Shown here in pieces: positions 19,186 to 27,296 of a stretch of 64,000 bases of DNA. A program made the translations under genes and the position numbers. Source of the DNA: Thermohalobaculum sp965247385. Its GTDB lineage: Bacteria > Pseudomonadota > Alphaproteobacteria > Rhodobacterales > Rhodobacteraceae. Position 1 is the first letter of the stretch. Each line of letters begins with the position of its first letter. The notes under the pieces are model-generated. The model ran no database searches, was not told the origin of the DNA, and worked only from the letters and a program-made list of their open reading frames with translations. The DNA lies in the NCBI GenBank assembly GCA_965247385.1, contig CBDFHG010000007.1, forward strand, positions 186,001 to 250,000, read 5' to 3'.

Positions 19186-19436
19186 CGGTTCCGGCCTGCC
19201 ACGATATCCTTGCTGAAGTGCGATGCCGGCTCCCGGCCAGGGCTCCGCTTGGCCAACGGACAGGCGCGGGACCCGCAAAACGCGTGGCCACCTTGAGAAT
19301 ATCTCCTCGAGCGCGAAATCCGCGGGAGTGGTGCCCGGGCGCGGGGCGAAAACCCCACAACGGCACCCATCGCCGCCCCTGCCGAGGCGCGTCAGGGACC
19401 TGGTTCGGGAATCCTGGGGATGTCAAGCTATGGTTC

Positions 19437-19937
19437 GATGGTATCGGCTGTGATAACAGTGACTGCTTGCAAACGGTTGATGGAGATAAGGGGCGCATTG
19501 AAACCCGCCGCTACCGGATATGCGACAAGATCAGCTGGCTCAAAGAGCGCCATCCGCATTGGCGTGGTCTTGCATCAACAGGCTGTGTGACATCGCGCCG
19601 GAAGGTGAATGGGAAATCGTCGGTGCAGACGCGTTACTTCATCAGTTCACGACCTGCGGATGCCCCCGTATTTGCCCCCGTATTTGCCCCCGCCGTTCGG
19701 TCGCATTGGGGTATCGAAAACCGCCTTCATTGGGTGCTGGACGTCGTGTTCAGGGGTGTCGTATTCAGGGACGACGATTGCCGGGTGCGAAAAGACCACG
19801 CTCGCAAAAACTTCACCGTCATCAAACACATGGCGATGAACTTGCTCAACAGGGCAAAACAGAAAAAATCACTCCGGATTATGCGCAAAAAAGCCGGCTG
19901 GAACAATCAATTCCTCAAATCCATTTTGACCGCATAA
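19437..19937 (+). pseudogene. ISAs1-family transposase, C-terminal half
   Basis: The frame carries TVDGDKGRIETRRY, SWLKERHPHW, RSHWGIENRLHWVLDVVFR and a final AGWNNQFLKSILTA, all features of ISAs1 (DDE_Tnp_ISAS1) transposases. The N-terminal half, including the first catalytic Asp, is absent. A perfect 12-bp tandem duplication (19668-19679 and 19680-19691) inserts VFAP twice in a conserved region, and VVFR is also duplicated nearby. Both suggest decay. Confidence 0.75.
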
Positions 19938-19954
19938 CCTTCATGCGATTCCCC

Positions 19955-20029
19955 TGCTTCATCACCATGATCTACTTGATCGCAGCCCGGTTCGGAGATA
20001 CAACAAAATCCACTTCAAACATCGAATAG
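19955..20029 (+). pseudogene. ISL3-family transposase, last 24 residues
   Basis: The sequence CFITMIYLIAARFGDTTKS matches the end of the ISL3 fragment at 44844 (TFITMIYLIAAPPGDIIKS). It directly follows the ISAs1 fragment with no intact end between them, so the junction records a deletion or recombination. Confidence 0.6.
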
Positions 20030-20115
20030 ACAGAGTCAATTGAGAGGGCCGCTGGTATAACCACCGTTTTCGTCGCACGCCCCGGCCTTGACCGGGGCGC
20101 GGCAGTTCCTTCTGA

Positions 20116-21102
20116 TCACAACGCCTTATCCGTGATCGCATGCGTCCACGCCCCCTCCGGGGCGCTGGTGATCACCGGATCGGAGCCGCCCTTCATCAGG
20201 GTCTCGACCGTGCGCTGGTAGTCGGCCGGGTCCAGGGTGCCGTTCGAGCCTGCGGTCAGCTTGGCGATCTCGCCCATCATGCGGCGTTGGTGCATTTCGG
20301 TCTGGGCGCCGGTGGCGTCATTTTCCAGCACGATGTCGGCAGCGGCGTCCGGGTTCTCCTCGGCCCATTTCCAGCCGCGCATGCTGGCGCGCACGAAGCG
20401 GACCATGCGGTCGGCGAAGGCCGGATCATCGAGGTTCTCCTCCAGAACATAGATGCCGTCTTCCAGCGTCGCCACGCCATGGTCCTGGTATTTGAACACG
20501 ATCAGGTCGTCGGCGCTGAGGCCGGCATCGATGATCTGCCAGTACTCGTTATAGGTCATCGTCGAGACGCAATCGGCCTGCTTTTGCAGGATCGGGTCGA
20601 CGTTGAAGCCCTGCTTCAGCACGGTCACGCCATCGGCCCCGCCGGTGGTCGGGATGCCAAGCTGGCTCATCCAGCTCAGGAACGGATACTCGTTGCCATA
20701 GAACCAGACGCCGAGGGTCTTGCCGCGGAAGTCGGCCGGCGAGGTGATGCCGGTGTCCTTGCGGCAGGTCAGCATCATGCCCGACGACTTGAACGGCTGG
20801 GCGATGTTGACCAGCGGCAGGCCTTTCTCGCGCGAGGCCAGCGCCGAGGGCATCCAGTCGAGCACCACATCGGCGCCGCCACCGGCCAGCACCTGGCTGG
20901 GGGCGATGTCCGGCCCGCCGGGCTTGATCTCGACCTCCAGCCCCTCATCGCCATAGAAGCCCTGGTCCTGGGCGACATAGTAGCCCGCGAACTGGGCCTG
21001 GGTGACCCATTTGAGCTGTAGTGTCACCTTGTCGGCAGCTTCGGAAAACCCGGCGCTCAACGCCATCGCCCCTGCGACTGCCCCTAAAACAAACGTTTTC
21101 AT
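20116..21102 (-). CDS. ABC transporter substrate-binding protein, NMT1/THI5 family
   Basis: This is a periplasmic binding protein of 328 residues with a cleavable signal peptide (MKTFVLGAVAGAMALSAGF...EAA). It contains the NMT1/THI5 pattern: VTLQLKWVTQAQFAGYYVAQ, VEIKPGGPDIAPSQVLAGGGAD, then WFYGNEYPFL. The fold binds pyrimidine-like ligands in several family members (ThiY, RibY). It is the last gene of a leftward cluster after two permeases and an ATPase. Linkage to dihydropyrimidinase and an N-carbamoyl hydrolase suggests a pyrimidine, hydantoin or thiamine-breakdown pyrimidine as substrate. That is inference from context; the ligand is not evident from residues. Confidence 0.85.
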   Translation of the reverse strand: MKTFVLGAVAGAMALSAGFSEAADKVTLQLKWVTQAQFAGYYVAQDQGFYGDEGLEVEIKPGGPDIAPSQVLAGGGADVVLDWMPSALASREKGLPLVNIAQPFKSSGMMLTCRKDTGITSPADFRGKTLGVWFYGNEYPFLSWMSQLGIPTTGGADGVTVLKQGFNVDPILQKQADCVSTMTYNEYWQIIDAGLSADDLIVFKYQDHGVATLEDGIYVLEENLDDPAFADRMVRFVRASMRGWKWAEENPDAAADIVLENDATGAQTEMHQRRMMGEIAKLTAGSNGTLDPADYQRTVETLMKGGSDPVITSAPEGAWTHAITDKAL

Positions 21103-21116
21103 GGTTCTCTCCCTGT

Positions 21117-22217
21117 TTAATGGCCGCCCCTGATGGACGGATGCCAGAACGTTGCGGCGCGCTCGGCGAGCGCGACCGTCCCGTAGAATGCGGAGCCGGC
21201 CAGTGCCGCCACCGCGATTTCAGCCCACACCATGTCGAGCGCCATGCGCCCGATCTCGGTTGAGATGCGAAAACCCATGCCAACCGTGGGTGTCCCGAAG
21301 AACTCTGCAACAATGGCCCCGATCAACGCAAGGGTGGTGCAGATCTTCAGCCCGTTGAAGATGAATGGCCCGGCGGCGGGCAGGCGCAGTTTCAGCAGCG
21401 TCTGCCAGTAGTTCGCCGCATAGGTCTGCATCAGATCCTTCTGCATCGCCTCGGCCGAGGCCAGCCCCTGCATGGTGTTGACCAGCATCGGGAAGAAGCA
21501 CATCACCACGATAACCGCAGCCTTCGACTGCCAGTCGAAGCCGAACCACATGACCATGATCGGCGCGATCCCGACAATCGGCAGTGCCGCCGCGAGGTTG
21601 CCGACCGGCAGCAAGCCGCGCTGCAGGAAAGGCGAGCGGTCGATGGCAATCGAGGTGAGGAACGCAGCCCCGCAGCCGATGGCATAACCCGGCAGGACCG
21701 AGCGCAGCACGGTCTGGACGAAATCTGCCTGCAGTGTCGGGATATTGGCCTTGTCCGTCAGGGTGTCCCAGATGGCACTCGGTGCTGGAAGGATCACCGG
21801 CGACACTCCGGCACCACGCGTTATCGTCTGCCAGAGAAAGAGCAGAGTGACGCCAAAAACCATCGGAACAACGAACCGGCTGATCACCTTGACGCCGACA
21901 GAACCGGTAGAGACCCATTCGGCAAACAGCCAAGCGCTGAACCATGCCGCAAGCATAAACCACCATATTTCTGGTCCTTTGAAGCTTCCCGTCAGGGCCA
22001 GCGCCGCAACGGCGTTACAAAATGAAAAGATGCCGATGAAAGCAGCACCGACCAGGCGGTGTCGCCTATCCAACCATGGGACGGCCGCGAGCAACGGCGT
22101 TGGAACTGCGACAATCCACCATCCGGGAACAAATGGATCGATGAGTCCTGGTTCCATCAGGCCTGCAATGGCCCCCGCGAGCGCGAAAACTGTTAGCAAC
22201 ACTTGAAGCCGGGTCAT
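21117..22217 (-). CDS. ABC transporter permease (pyrimidine-type uptake system)
   Basis: This is an inner-membrane permease of the BPD_transp_1 family, 366 residues, with an unusually long N-terminal region of extra hydrophobic segments before the core. The EAA-like loop is visible around ...QTYAANYWQTLLKLRLPAA...FNGLKI, and the cytoplasmic ABC contact region follows. The start at 22217 overlaps the stop of the neighbouring permease as ATGA, so the two are translationally coupled. A longer upstream start at 22289 would lie inside that gene. It probably forms a heterodimeric channel with the 22214-23077 product. Stop codon and SBP start are 14 nt apart. Confidence 0.88.
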   Translation of the reverse strand: MTRLQVLLTVFALAGAIAGLMEPGLIDPFVPGWWIVAVPTPLLAAVPWLDRRHRLVGAAFIGIFSFCNAVAALALTGSFKGPEIWWFMLAAWFSAWLFAEWVSTGSVGVKVISRFVVPMVFGVTLLFLWQTITRGAGVSPVILPAPSAIWDTLTDKANIPTLQADFVQTVLRSVLPGYAIGCGAAFLTSIAIDRSPFLQRGLLPVGNLAAALPIVGIAPIMVMWFGFDWQSKAAVIVVMCFFPMLVNTMQGLASAEAMQKDLMQTYAANYWQTLLKLRLPAAGPFIFNGLKICTTLALIGAIVAEFFGTPTVGMGFRISTEIGRMALDMVWAEIAVAALAGSAFYGTVALAERAATFWHPSIRGGH

Positions 22218-23077
22218 CGCGCCAACCCCATGCGGCGCAGGACAATCCGCTGCGCGAGCGCGATCAGCCCGACCATCACCCCGGCGCAAACCGCAGCCCC
22301 GATCAGCGCCGACCAGATGATCAGCACCTGCCCGTAATAGCTGCCGTTCAGCATCCGGGCGCCGAAGCCGCCCTGGGCGCCGGTCGGCAGTTCGCCGATG
22401 ATGGCGCCGACCAGGGCGATGGCGACAGCGATCTTCAGCGAGGTGAACAGATAGGGCAGCGAGGCCGGGCAGCGCAGCTTCAAGAGCACCTGCCAGCGGC
22501 TGGCGCTATAGGTCCGCATCAGATCGAGCTGCATCTGGTCCGGGCTGCGCAGCCCTTTCACCATGCCGACAACGACCGGGAAGAACGACAGATAGGCCGA
22601 GATCGACGCTTTCGCGATCAGCCCGGAGATGCCGATATTGTAAAGCACCACGATGATCATCGGCGCTATCGCCAGGATCGGCACGGTCTGGCTGGCAATG
22701 ACCCAGGGCATGACGCTGAGGTCCATGGCCCGGTTATGGACGATGCCGACCGCCAGCAGAATGCCAAGCCCGACCCCCATGGCGAACCCCAGCAGGGTGG
22801 CCGACAGGGTAATCCAGCCATGATAAACCAGGCTGCGCTTCGAGGTGACTTTCTTCAGGAACGTGGTTCGCCAGATCTCACCCGCCACCTGATGCGGGGC
22901 GGGCAGCACCGGGCGCTGCTGTTTCATGGTGTTGGCGATCAGTTGCGACGTGGTGATCGTGGTCCCCGCCCGCTCGGCCTGATCGCGCTCCCAGGGGGCG
23001 TTGAGATAGACGGCGGCGAGATACCAGAGGGCGAGAATGGCGGCGAGCACCGAGGCGACGGGGAGGATACGGTTCAT
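22214..23077 (-). CDS. ABC transporter permease (second subunit)
   Basis: The product has 287 residues with an N-terminal signal-anchor (MNRILPVASVLAAILALWYLAAV) and a BPD_transp_1 core. Conserved stretches include LSVMPWVIASQTVPILAIAP and the EAA region RTYSASRWQVLLKLRCPAS...LKIAVAIALVGAI. The pattern is that of TauC/SsuC-type permeases. It ends in an ATGA overlap with the first permease. It is preceded by a 75-bp gap from the ATPase gene. It works with that ATPase and the NMT1-type binding protein. Confidence 0.88.
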   Translation of the reverse strand: MNRILPVASVLAAILALWYLAAVYLNAPWERDQAERAGTTITTSQLIANTMKQQRPVLPAPHQVAGEIWRTTFLKKVTSKRSLVYHGWITLSATLLGFAMGVGLGILLAVGIVHNRAMDLSVMPWVIASQTVPILAIAPMIIVVLYNIGISGLIAKASISAYLSFFPVVVGMVKGLRSPDQMQLDLMRTYSASRWQVLLKLRCPASLPYLFTSLKIAVAIALVGAIIGELPTGAQGGFGARMLNGSYYGQVLIIWSALIGAAVCAGVMVGLIALAQRIVLRRMGLAR

Positions 23078-23152
23078 CGGGCGGCGCGGGGAACGCTTCG
23101 TGTCGCCGCCCCCACGAGGGAGGGCGGCGCGTTAGCGGCGTTTGGCGCGACT

Positions 23153-23962
23153 TCAATCCTCATAGCCATGCCCCGCCCGCAGCCCTTCGCGCACCCGGTG
23201 GGCGATCTCGAGGAATTCAGGGCTTTCGCGGATATCCAGTGGCCGCTCGCGCGGCAGGGGCGAGTCGATGATGTCGATGATTCGGCCGGGGCGCGGGCTC
23301 ATCACCACGATCCGGGTCGAGAGATAGACCGCCTCGGGGATCGAGTGGGTGACGAAGCAGACGGTCTTTTGCGTCTTCGCCCACAGCGCCAGCAATTGTT
23401 CGTTCAGATGATCGCGGGCGATTTCGTCAAGCGCGCCGAAAGGCTCGTCCATCAGCAGCAGGTCGGCGTCGAAGGCCAATGCGCGGGCGATCGAGGCGCG
23501 TTGCTGCATCCCGCCGGACAACTGCCAGGGGAATTTCCGCTCGAACCCGGTCAGGCCGACCAGTTCCAGCGTCCGGGCTGCGCGCTCGTTCTGCTCGGCT
23601 CGGGAGAAACCCATGATCTCCAGCGGAAGGCGTACATTGCCCGCAATGGAGCGCCACGGATACAGCCCCGCCGCCTGGAACACATAGCCGTAGGAGCGGT
23701 TCAGCCGCGCTTGATTCGGGCTGACACCGTTGACGGTAATGGAGCCGCCGGTCGGCTGCTCCAGATCGGCGATGACCCGCAGGAGGGTGGTCTTGCCGCA
23801 GCCAGAGGGGCCGATGAACGAGATGAAATCCCCCTGCCCCACGGTCAGGTCGACATCCTTCAGCGCATGAACCGGGGCGTCGGCGGTCTGGAACACCAGG
23901 TTCAAGCCCCGGGTTTCGATGACGCGTGTTTCGATCACGGGTGAGGCCATGCTGGTGCTCAT
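23153..23962 (-). CDS. ABC transporter ATP-binding protein (TauB/SsuB type)
   Basis: The protein has 269 residues with the full ABC motif set: Walker A GPSGCGKTT, Q-loop in YGYVFQAAGLYPWRS, signature LSGGMQQRASIARAL, Walker B LLLMDEPFGALDEI and the switch His in FVTHSIPEAVYL. This matches nitrate/taurate-type importers. The start at 23962 is supported by GAGGTGG upstream and by an ATGA overlap with the stop of the PLP decarboxylase gene. A longer in-frame start at 24103 lies inside that gene. It energises the two downstream permeases. Confidence 0.9.
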   Translation of the reverse strand: MSTSMASPVIETRVIETRGLNLVFQTADAPVHALKDVDLTVGQGDFISFIGPSGCGKTTLLRVIADLEQPTGGSITVNGVSPNQARLNRSYGYVFQAAGLYPWRSIAGNVRLPLEIMGFSRAEQNERAARTLELVGLTGFERKFPWQLSGGMQQRASIARALAFDADLLLMDEPFGALDEIARDHLNEQLLALWAKTQKTVCFVTHSIPEAVYLSTRIVVMSPRPGRIIDIIDSPLPRERPLDIRESPEFLEIAHRVREGLRAGHGYED

Positions 23963-25404
23963 GCCATACCACCTCGAACCTCGCGCCAGGCGGCAATGAT
24001 CGCCTCCGCTGCGCGGTCCCCATCGACCTCGTCGGTCGTCTGTGACGAGACGGATATCCGCATGATCGAGCGACCCTGCCAGAGCCCAGGCGAGGGGTAG
24101 CATACGCCCTCGCGCAGGACCCTTGCCAATGTCTCGCTGGTCGCCGCGTCAGCGGCCTTGCCATTGTCCCGTGGCCCGAAAGCCACCACCACCTGGTTCA
24201 ACACCACCTCGTTGACGATGCGCACCCCCGGCTCGGCCGTCAGCCGGTCTGCGATCCGCCGGGCGACCCGGCAGTGGCGTTCGATCATCTCGGCCACCCC
24301 TGCCCGGCCCAGTCGCGATAGCACCGCCCAGACGGCGAAGCCACGGGCGCGGCGCGACAATTCCGGGGTGTAATCGCCGGGGTCGCGGTGGTCGGCGCTG
24401 TTCGGGAGATAGCTCGCGCTCAGGCTCATCGCCCGGTAAAGCGCCGCCTCGTCGCGGACAAATAGAAAGCCGCCGTCATAGGGGGTCTGCAGCCATTTAT
24501 GCCCGTCGGTGGCCCAGGAGTCGGCGCGCTCGACCCCTTGCGCCAGCGCCCGGCGCTCCGGACATGCACGCGCCCACAGGCCGAAGGCGCCGTCCACGTG
24601 GACCCAGGCGCCGCCAGTATCACCGTGGGCGTGGGCGGTCTCGACGATCGCGTCGAACGGGTCGAAGGCACCGGTGTTGATGTGCCCCGCCTGGGCGACG
24701 ACGATTGTCGGTCCGTCGAGGCCATCCAGTACCTTCGCCAGAGCATCTGCGCGCATCCGCCCCTGATCGTCGGCGGCAACCCTAATAACCCGCTCGGCCC
24801 CGAAGCCGATCAGCCGCAATCCCATGAAAACCGTCGAATGGGCCTCCTCGCCCAGCACCAGATGAACTTCCGGCGCGCCGAACAGCCCCTTGGCCTCGAC
24901 ATCCCAGCCAACCCGCGCCAGCACCGCGTTGCGCGCCGCCGCCAGGGCAATGGCGTTGGCCATGGTGGCGCCGGTGGTGAAACCGAAACCGGACTCGCGC
25001 GGCAGGTCCAAGAGGTCGAGCATCCAGCGCCCGGCCACCTCCTCGGCCGCCACCGCTGCCGGGGTCGCGGCAGACATCGGCGTGTTCTGCCCCCAGGCCG
25101 AGGTCAGCCAGTCGGCGGCGACACCGACCGGATGCGATGCGCCGACCACCCAACCGAAAAAATTCGGGCTGGAGAAGGCCATTAAGCCTGGGTCGGCATT
25201 GGCCGCCAGCGCCTCGATGATCTCGACCGGTTCGCGTCCGGTCCCGGGCACGGTCCCGGGCACTGGGCCGCCGAAACGGGCAAGCTGGGTGGCATAGTCC
25301 TCGGCCGGGCCGATCGGCCCGGTATCCAGCCCAGCCCGGTAGCGCACCGCCAGTTCCGCCGCGCGCGCCAGTGCCGCTGCATCCTCGGGAGATAAACCGC
25401 TCAT
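23959..25404 (-). CDS. PLP-dependent group II decarboxylase
   Basis: The protein has 481 residues of the aromatic-L-amino-acid/glutamate decarboxylase family (fold type I). Visible features are FFGWVVGASHPVGVAADW near the N-terminus, GFGFTTGATMANAIAL (phosphate-binding turn), VHVDGAFGLWA (cofactor ring Asp) and SWATDGHKWLQTPYD with the Schiff-base Lys. The substrate cannot be read from sequence. Its tight coupling to dihydropyrimidinase upstream (10 nt) and the ABC ATPase downstream (ATGA overlap) points to a nitrogenous metabolite of the same pathway. A perfect 12-bp tandem duplication at 25240-25263 encodes VPGTVPGT in the N-terminal part and leaves the frame intact. Confidence 0.85.
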   Translation of the reverse strand: MSGLSPEDAAALARAAELAVRYRAGLDTGPIGPAEDYATQLARFGGPVPGTVPGTGREPVEIIEALAANADPGLMAFSSPNFFGWVVGASHPVGVAADWLTSAWGQNTPMSAATPAAVAAEEVAGRWMLDLLDLPRESGFGFTTGATMANAIALAAARNAVLARVGWDVEAKGLFGAPEVHLVLGEEAHSTVFMGLRLIGFGAERVIRVAADDQGRMRADALAKVLDGLDGPTIVVAQAGHINTGAFDPFDAIVETAHAHGDTGGAWVHVDGAFGLWARACPERRALAQGVERADSWATDGHKWLQTPYDGGFLFVRDEAALYRAMSLSASYLPNSADHRDPGDYTPELSRRARGFAVWAVLSRLGRAGVAEMIERHCRVARRIADRLTAEPGVRIVNEVVLNQVVVAFGPRDNGKAADAATSETLARVLREGVCYPSPGLWQGRSIMRISVSSQTTDEVDGDRAAEAIIAAWREVRGGMA

Positions 25405-25414
25405 CTGCTACAAC

Positions 25415-26875
25415 TCACACGCCAGAGGGGATGTTGGTGGGATCGCGCAACACCATGCGGGCCGCTGTCAGTTCCTTCCACTTCGACAGTGCCTGGTTCA
25501 CTGCCGGGAAGGCCGGGCGCGGCACGAAGCGGCCCCGCCCCGGTTGCGGCTGCGAGTTCTGGCCGTCGGCCCAGATCACTTCGCCGCGCGACAGGGTATA
25601 GCGCGCCTGCGCCGTGACCTCGAAACCCTCGAACACGTTGTAGTCGATGATCGACTTCTGAGAGGCCGCCGAGATGGTTTTGGAAATCTTCGGATCCCAG
25701 ACGCAGATATCCGCGTCCGCGCCTTCGACGATTGCCCCTTTTTGTGGGTAGATATTCAGGATTTTCGCGATATTGGAAGAGGTTACAGCAACGAATTCAT
25801 TCGGTGTCAGGCGCCCGGTCTCGACCCCGTTGGTCCACAGCACCGCCAGACGGTCCTCAAGCCCGCCAGTGCCGTTGGGGATCAGCGGAAAACCTTTCAA
25901 TCCCATACGCTTCTGTTTGGTATTGAAAGCGGCATGATCGGTCGCGACCACCTGCAACGACCCTGCCGCGAGGCCCGCCCACAGGCTGTCCTGATGGATC
26001 TTGTTGCGGAACGGCGGCGACATCACCCGGCGCGCCGCATAGTCCCAGTCCTTGTTGAAATACTCGCCCTCATCCAGAGTCAGGTGCTGGATCAGCGGCT
26101 CGCCATAGACCCGCATTCCCTTCTGGCGGGCGCGCCGGATCGCCTCGTGCGACTGCTCACACGAGGTGTGGACCACATAGAGCGGCACCCCCGCCGTGTC
26201 GGCGATCATGATGGCGCGGTTGGTGGCCTCGCCCTCGACCTCGGGCGGGCGGGAATAGGCGTGACCCTCGGGGCCGGTCAGCCCCTCGGCCATGTATTTT
26301 TCCTGCAGTGCTGCCACCACATCGCCGTTCTCTGCATGAACCAGCGGCAGCGCGCCCAAGGCGGCGCAGCGCTGGAACGAGGCGAACATCTCGTCGTCCT
26401 CGACCATCAGCGCGCCCTTGTAGGCCATGAAGTGCTTGAAGGTGTTGACGCCGCGCTTCACCACATCGGCCATCTCGTCGAAGATGCCCTGGTTCCAGCC
26501 GGTGATCGCCATGTGATACGAGATGTCGGAGCAGATCTGCGGGGCTGATTTGCGGTCCCACTCGTTGAGCGCGCTGATCAGCGAGCCGTCCTCGCCCGGC
26601 AGCACGAAATCCACCAGCATGGTGGTGCCGCCGGAGGCCGCCGCGAAGGTGCCGGACTCGAAGGTCTCGGCCGCGGTGGTGCCCATGAAGGGCATCTCGA
26701 GATGGGTATGCGGGTCGATGCCGCCGGGGATAACATAGGCGTCGGTGGCGTCGACGGTTTCGTCGCCTTTCAGGTTCTGCCCGATCTCGGCGATTTTCTC
26801 GCCGTCGATCAGGATGTCCGCATGGAAGGTGCGGTCGGCGGTGACGATGGTGCCGTTTTTGATGACTTTGGTCAT
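25415..26875 (-). CDS. hydA: Dihydropyrimidinase / D-hydantoinase
   Basis: This enzyme hydrolyses 5,6-dihydrouracil or dihydrothymine to N-carbamoyl-beta-amino acids, the second step of reductive pyrimidine degradation. It is a cytosolic amidohydrolase with a binuclear zinc site: GGIDPHTHLEMP gives the first two His, FKHFMAYKGALMVED the carbamylated Lys, LVHAENGD the third His, and VATDHAAFNTKQK the catalytic Asp/His. The length of 486 residues is normal. The gene lies 10 nt upstream of the PLP decarboxylase. A GIY-YIG gene in a palindromic repeat separates it from the N-carbamoyl hydrolase. All metal ligands look intact. Confidence 0.95.
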   Translation of the reverse strand: MTKVIKNGTIVTADRTFHADILIDGEKIAEIGQNLKGDETVDATDAYVIPGGIDPHTHLEMPFMGTTAAETFESGTFAAASGGTTMLVDFVLPGEDGSLISALNEWDRKSAPQICSDISYHMAITGWNQGIFDEMADVVKRGVNTFKHFMAYKGALMVEDDEMFASFQRCAALGALPLVHAENGDVVAALQEKYMAEGLTGPEGHAYSRPPEVEGEATNRAIMIADTAGVPLYVVHTSCEQSHEAIRRARQKGMRVYGEPLIQHLTLDEGEYFNKDWDYAARRVMSPPFRNKIHQDSLWAGLAAGSLQVVATDHAAFNTKQKRMGLKGFPLIPNGTGGLEDRLAVLWTNGVETGRLTPNEFVAVTSSNIAKILNIYPQKGAIVEGADADICVWDPKISKTISAASQKSIIDYNVFEGFEVTAQARYTLSRGEVIWADGQNSQPQPGRGRFVPRPAFPAVNQALSKWKELTAARMVLRDPTNIPSGV

Positions 26876-26903
26876 GGTTTGAAATCCTCTCGCCGGTGTG
26901 TCT

Positions 26904-27269
26904 CGGGCTTGACCCGGGACCTCCTGTTCTGGCTCAGTACGGTATTTCGGCGGACAGGTCGCGCCAGGTCGGGTTGACGGACTCGATCAGTTCGATCTTC
27001 CATTTTCGTTGCCAGCGTTTGATGCGCTTTTCGCGTATCAGCGCCGCTTCGAGCGTGTCGTGCACTTCGAAATAGACCAGTTTCTTGACGTAATATTTTC
27101 GGGTATGCGCGCCAGTGGCACCGACCTGATGTTGATGCAGCCGTGCGCGAAGAGCGCACGTCGCCCCGGTATAAAGCGCATTTTCCGACCGTGAAACGAG
27201 AATGTAGACGAAAAACTGCATACTGTAGCCCCCTGCGCCCATGAGCCAGGAGGTCCCGGGTCAAGCCCG
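26904..27269. repeat. 23-bp perfect inverted repeats enclosing a GIY-YIG nuclease gene
   Basis: 26904-26926 and 27247-27269 are exact reverse complements (the CGGGCTTGACCCGGGACC family). The same arms occur as short-loop palindromes at 40821-40882 and 42473-42544, where only 14-22 nt separate the arms. Here the loop is 320 nt and holds a complete GIY-YIG gene. The unit sits between hydA and the N-carbamoyl hydrolase gene, apparently as an insertion in an otherwise continuous cluster. Confidence 0.8.
26934..27221 (-). CDS. Small GIY-YIG family endonuclease
   Basis: This is a single-domain nuclease of 95 residues. It has the GIY-YIG core in divergent form (FFVYILVSRSENALYTGAT: VYI for GIY, YTG for YIG), the catalytic Arg region LRARLHQH, and the metal-binding Glu in LIREKRIKRW. 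NPTWRDL ends the domain, as in the UPF0213/YhbQ-like group. The start at 27221 is preferred because it begins with the core beta-strand; ATG 27242 would add seven residues. The catalytic residues seem present, so it may cut DNA. Its genes are often found alone; here it lies within a palindrome, which suggests it moves with, or acts on, that repeat. Confidence 0.85.
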   Translation of the reverse strand: MQFFVYILVSRSENALYTGATCALRARLHQHQVGATGAHTRKYYVKKLVYFEVHDTLEAALIREKRIKRWQRKWKIELIESVNPTWRDLSAEIPY

Positions 27270-27296
27270 GGACGGCCCAGGGATGGGAGGCCACCC

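Noticed and set aside
23962..24103. Longer N-terminus for the ABC ATPase
   Set aside because: It would lie within the PLP decarboxylase gene; the ATGA-coupled start at 23962 has its own ribosome site.
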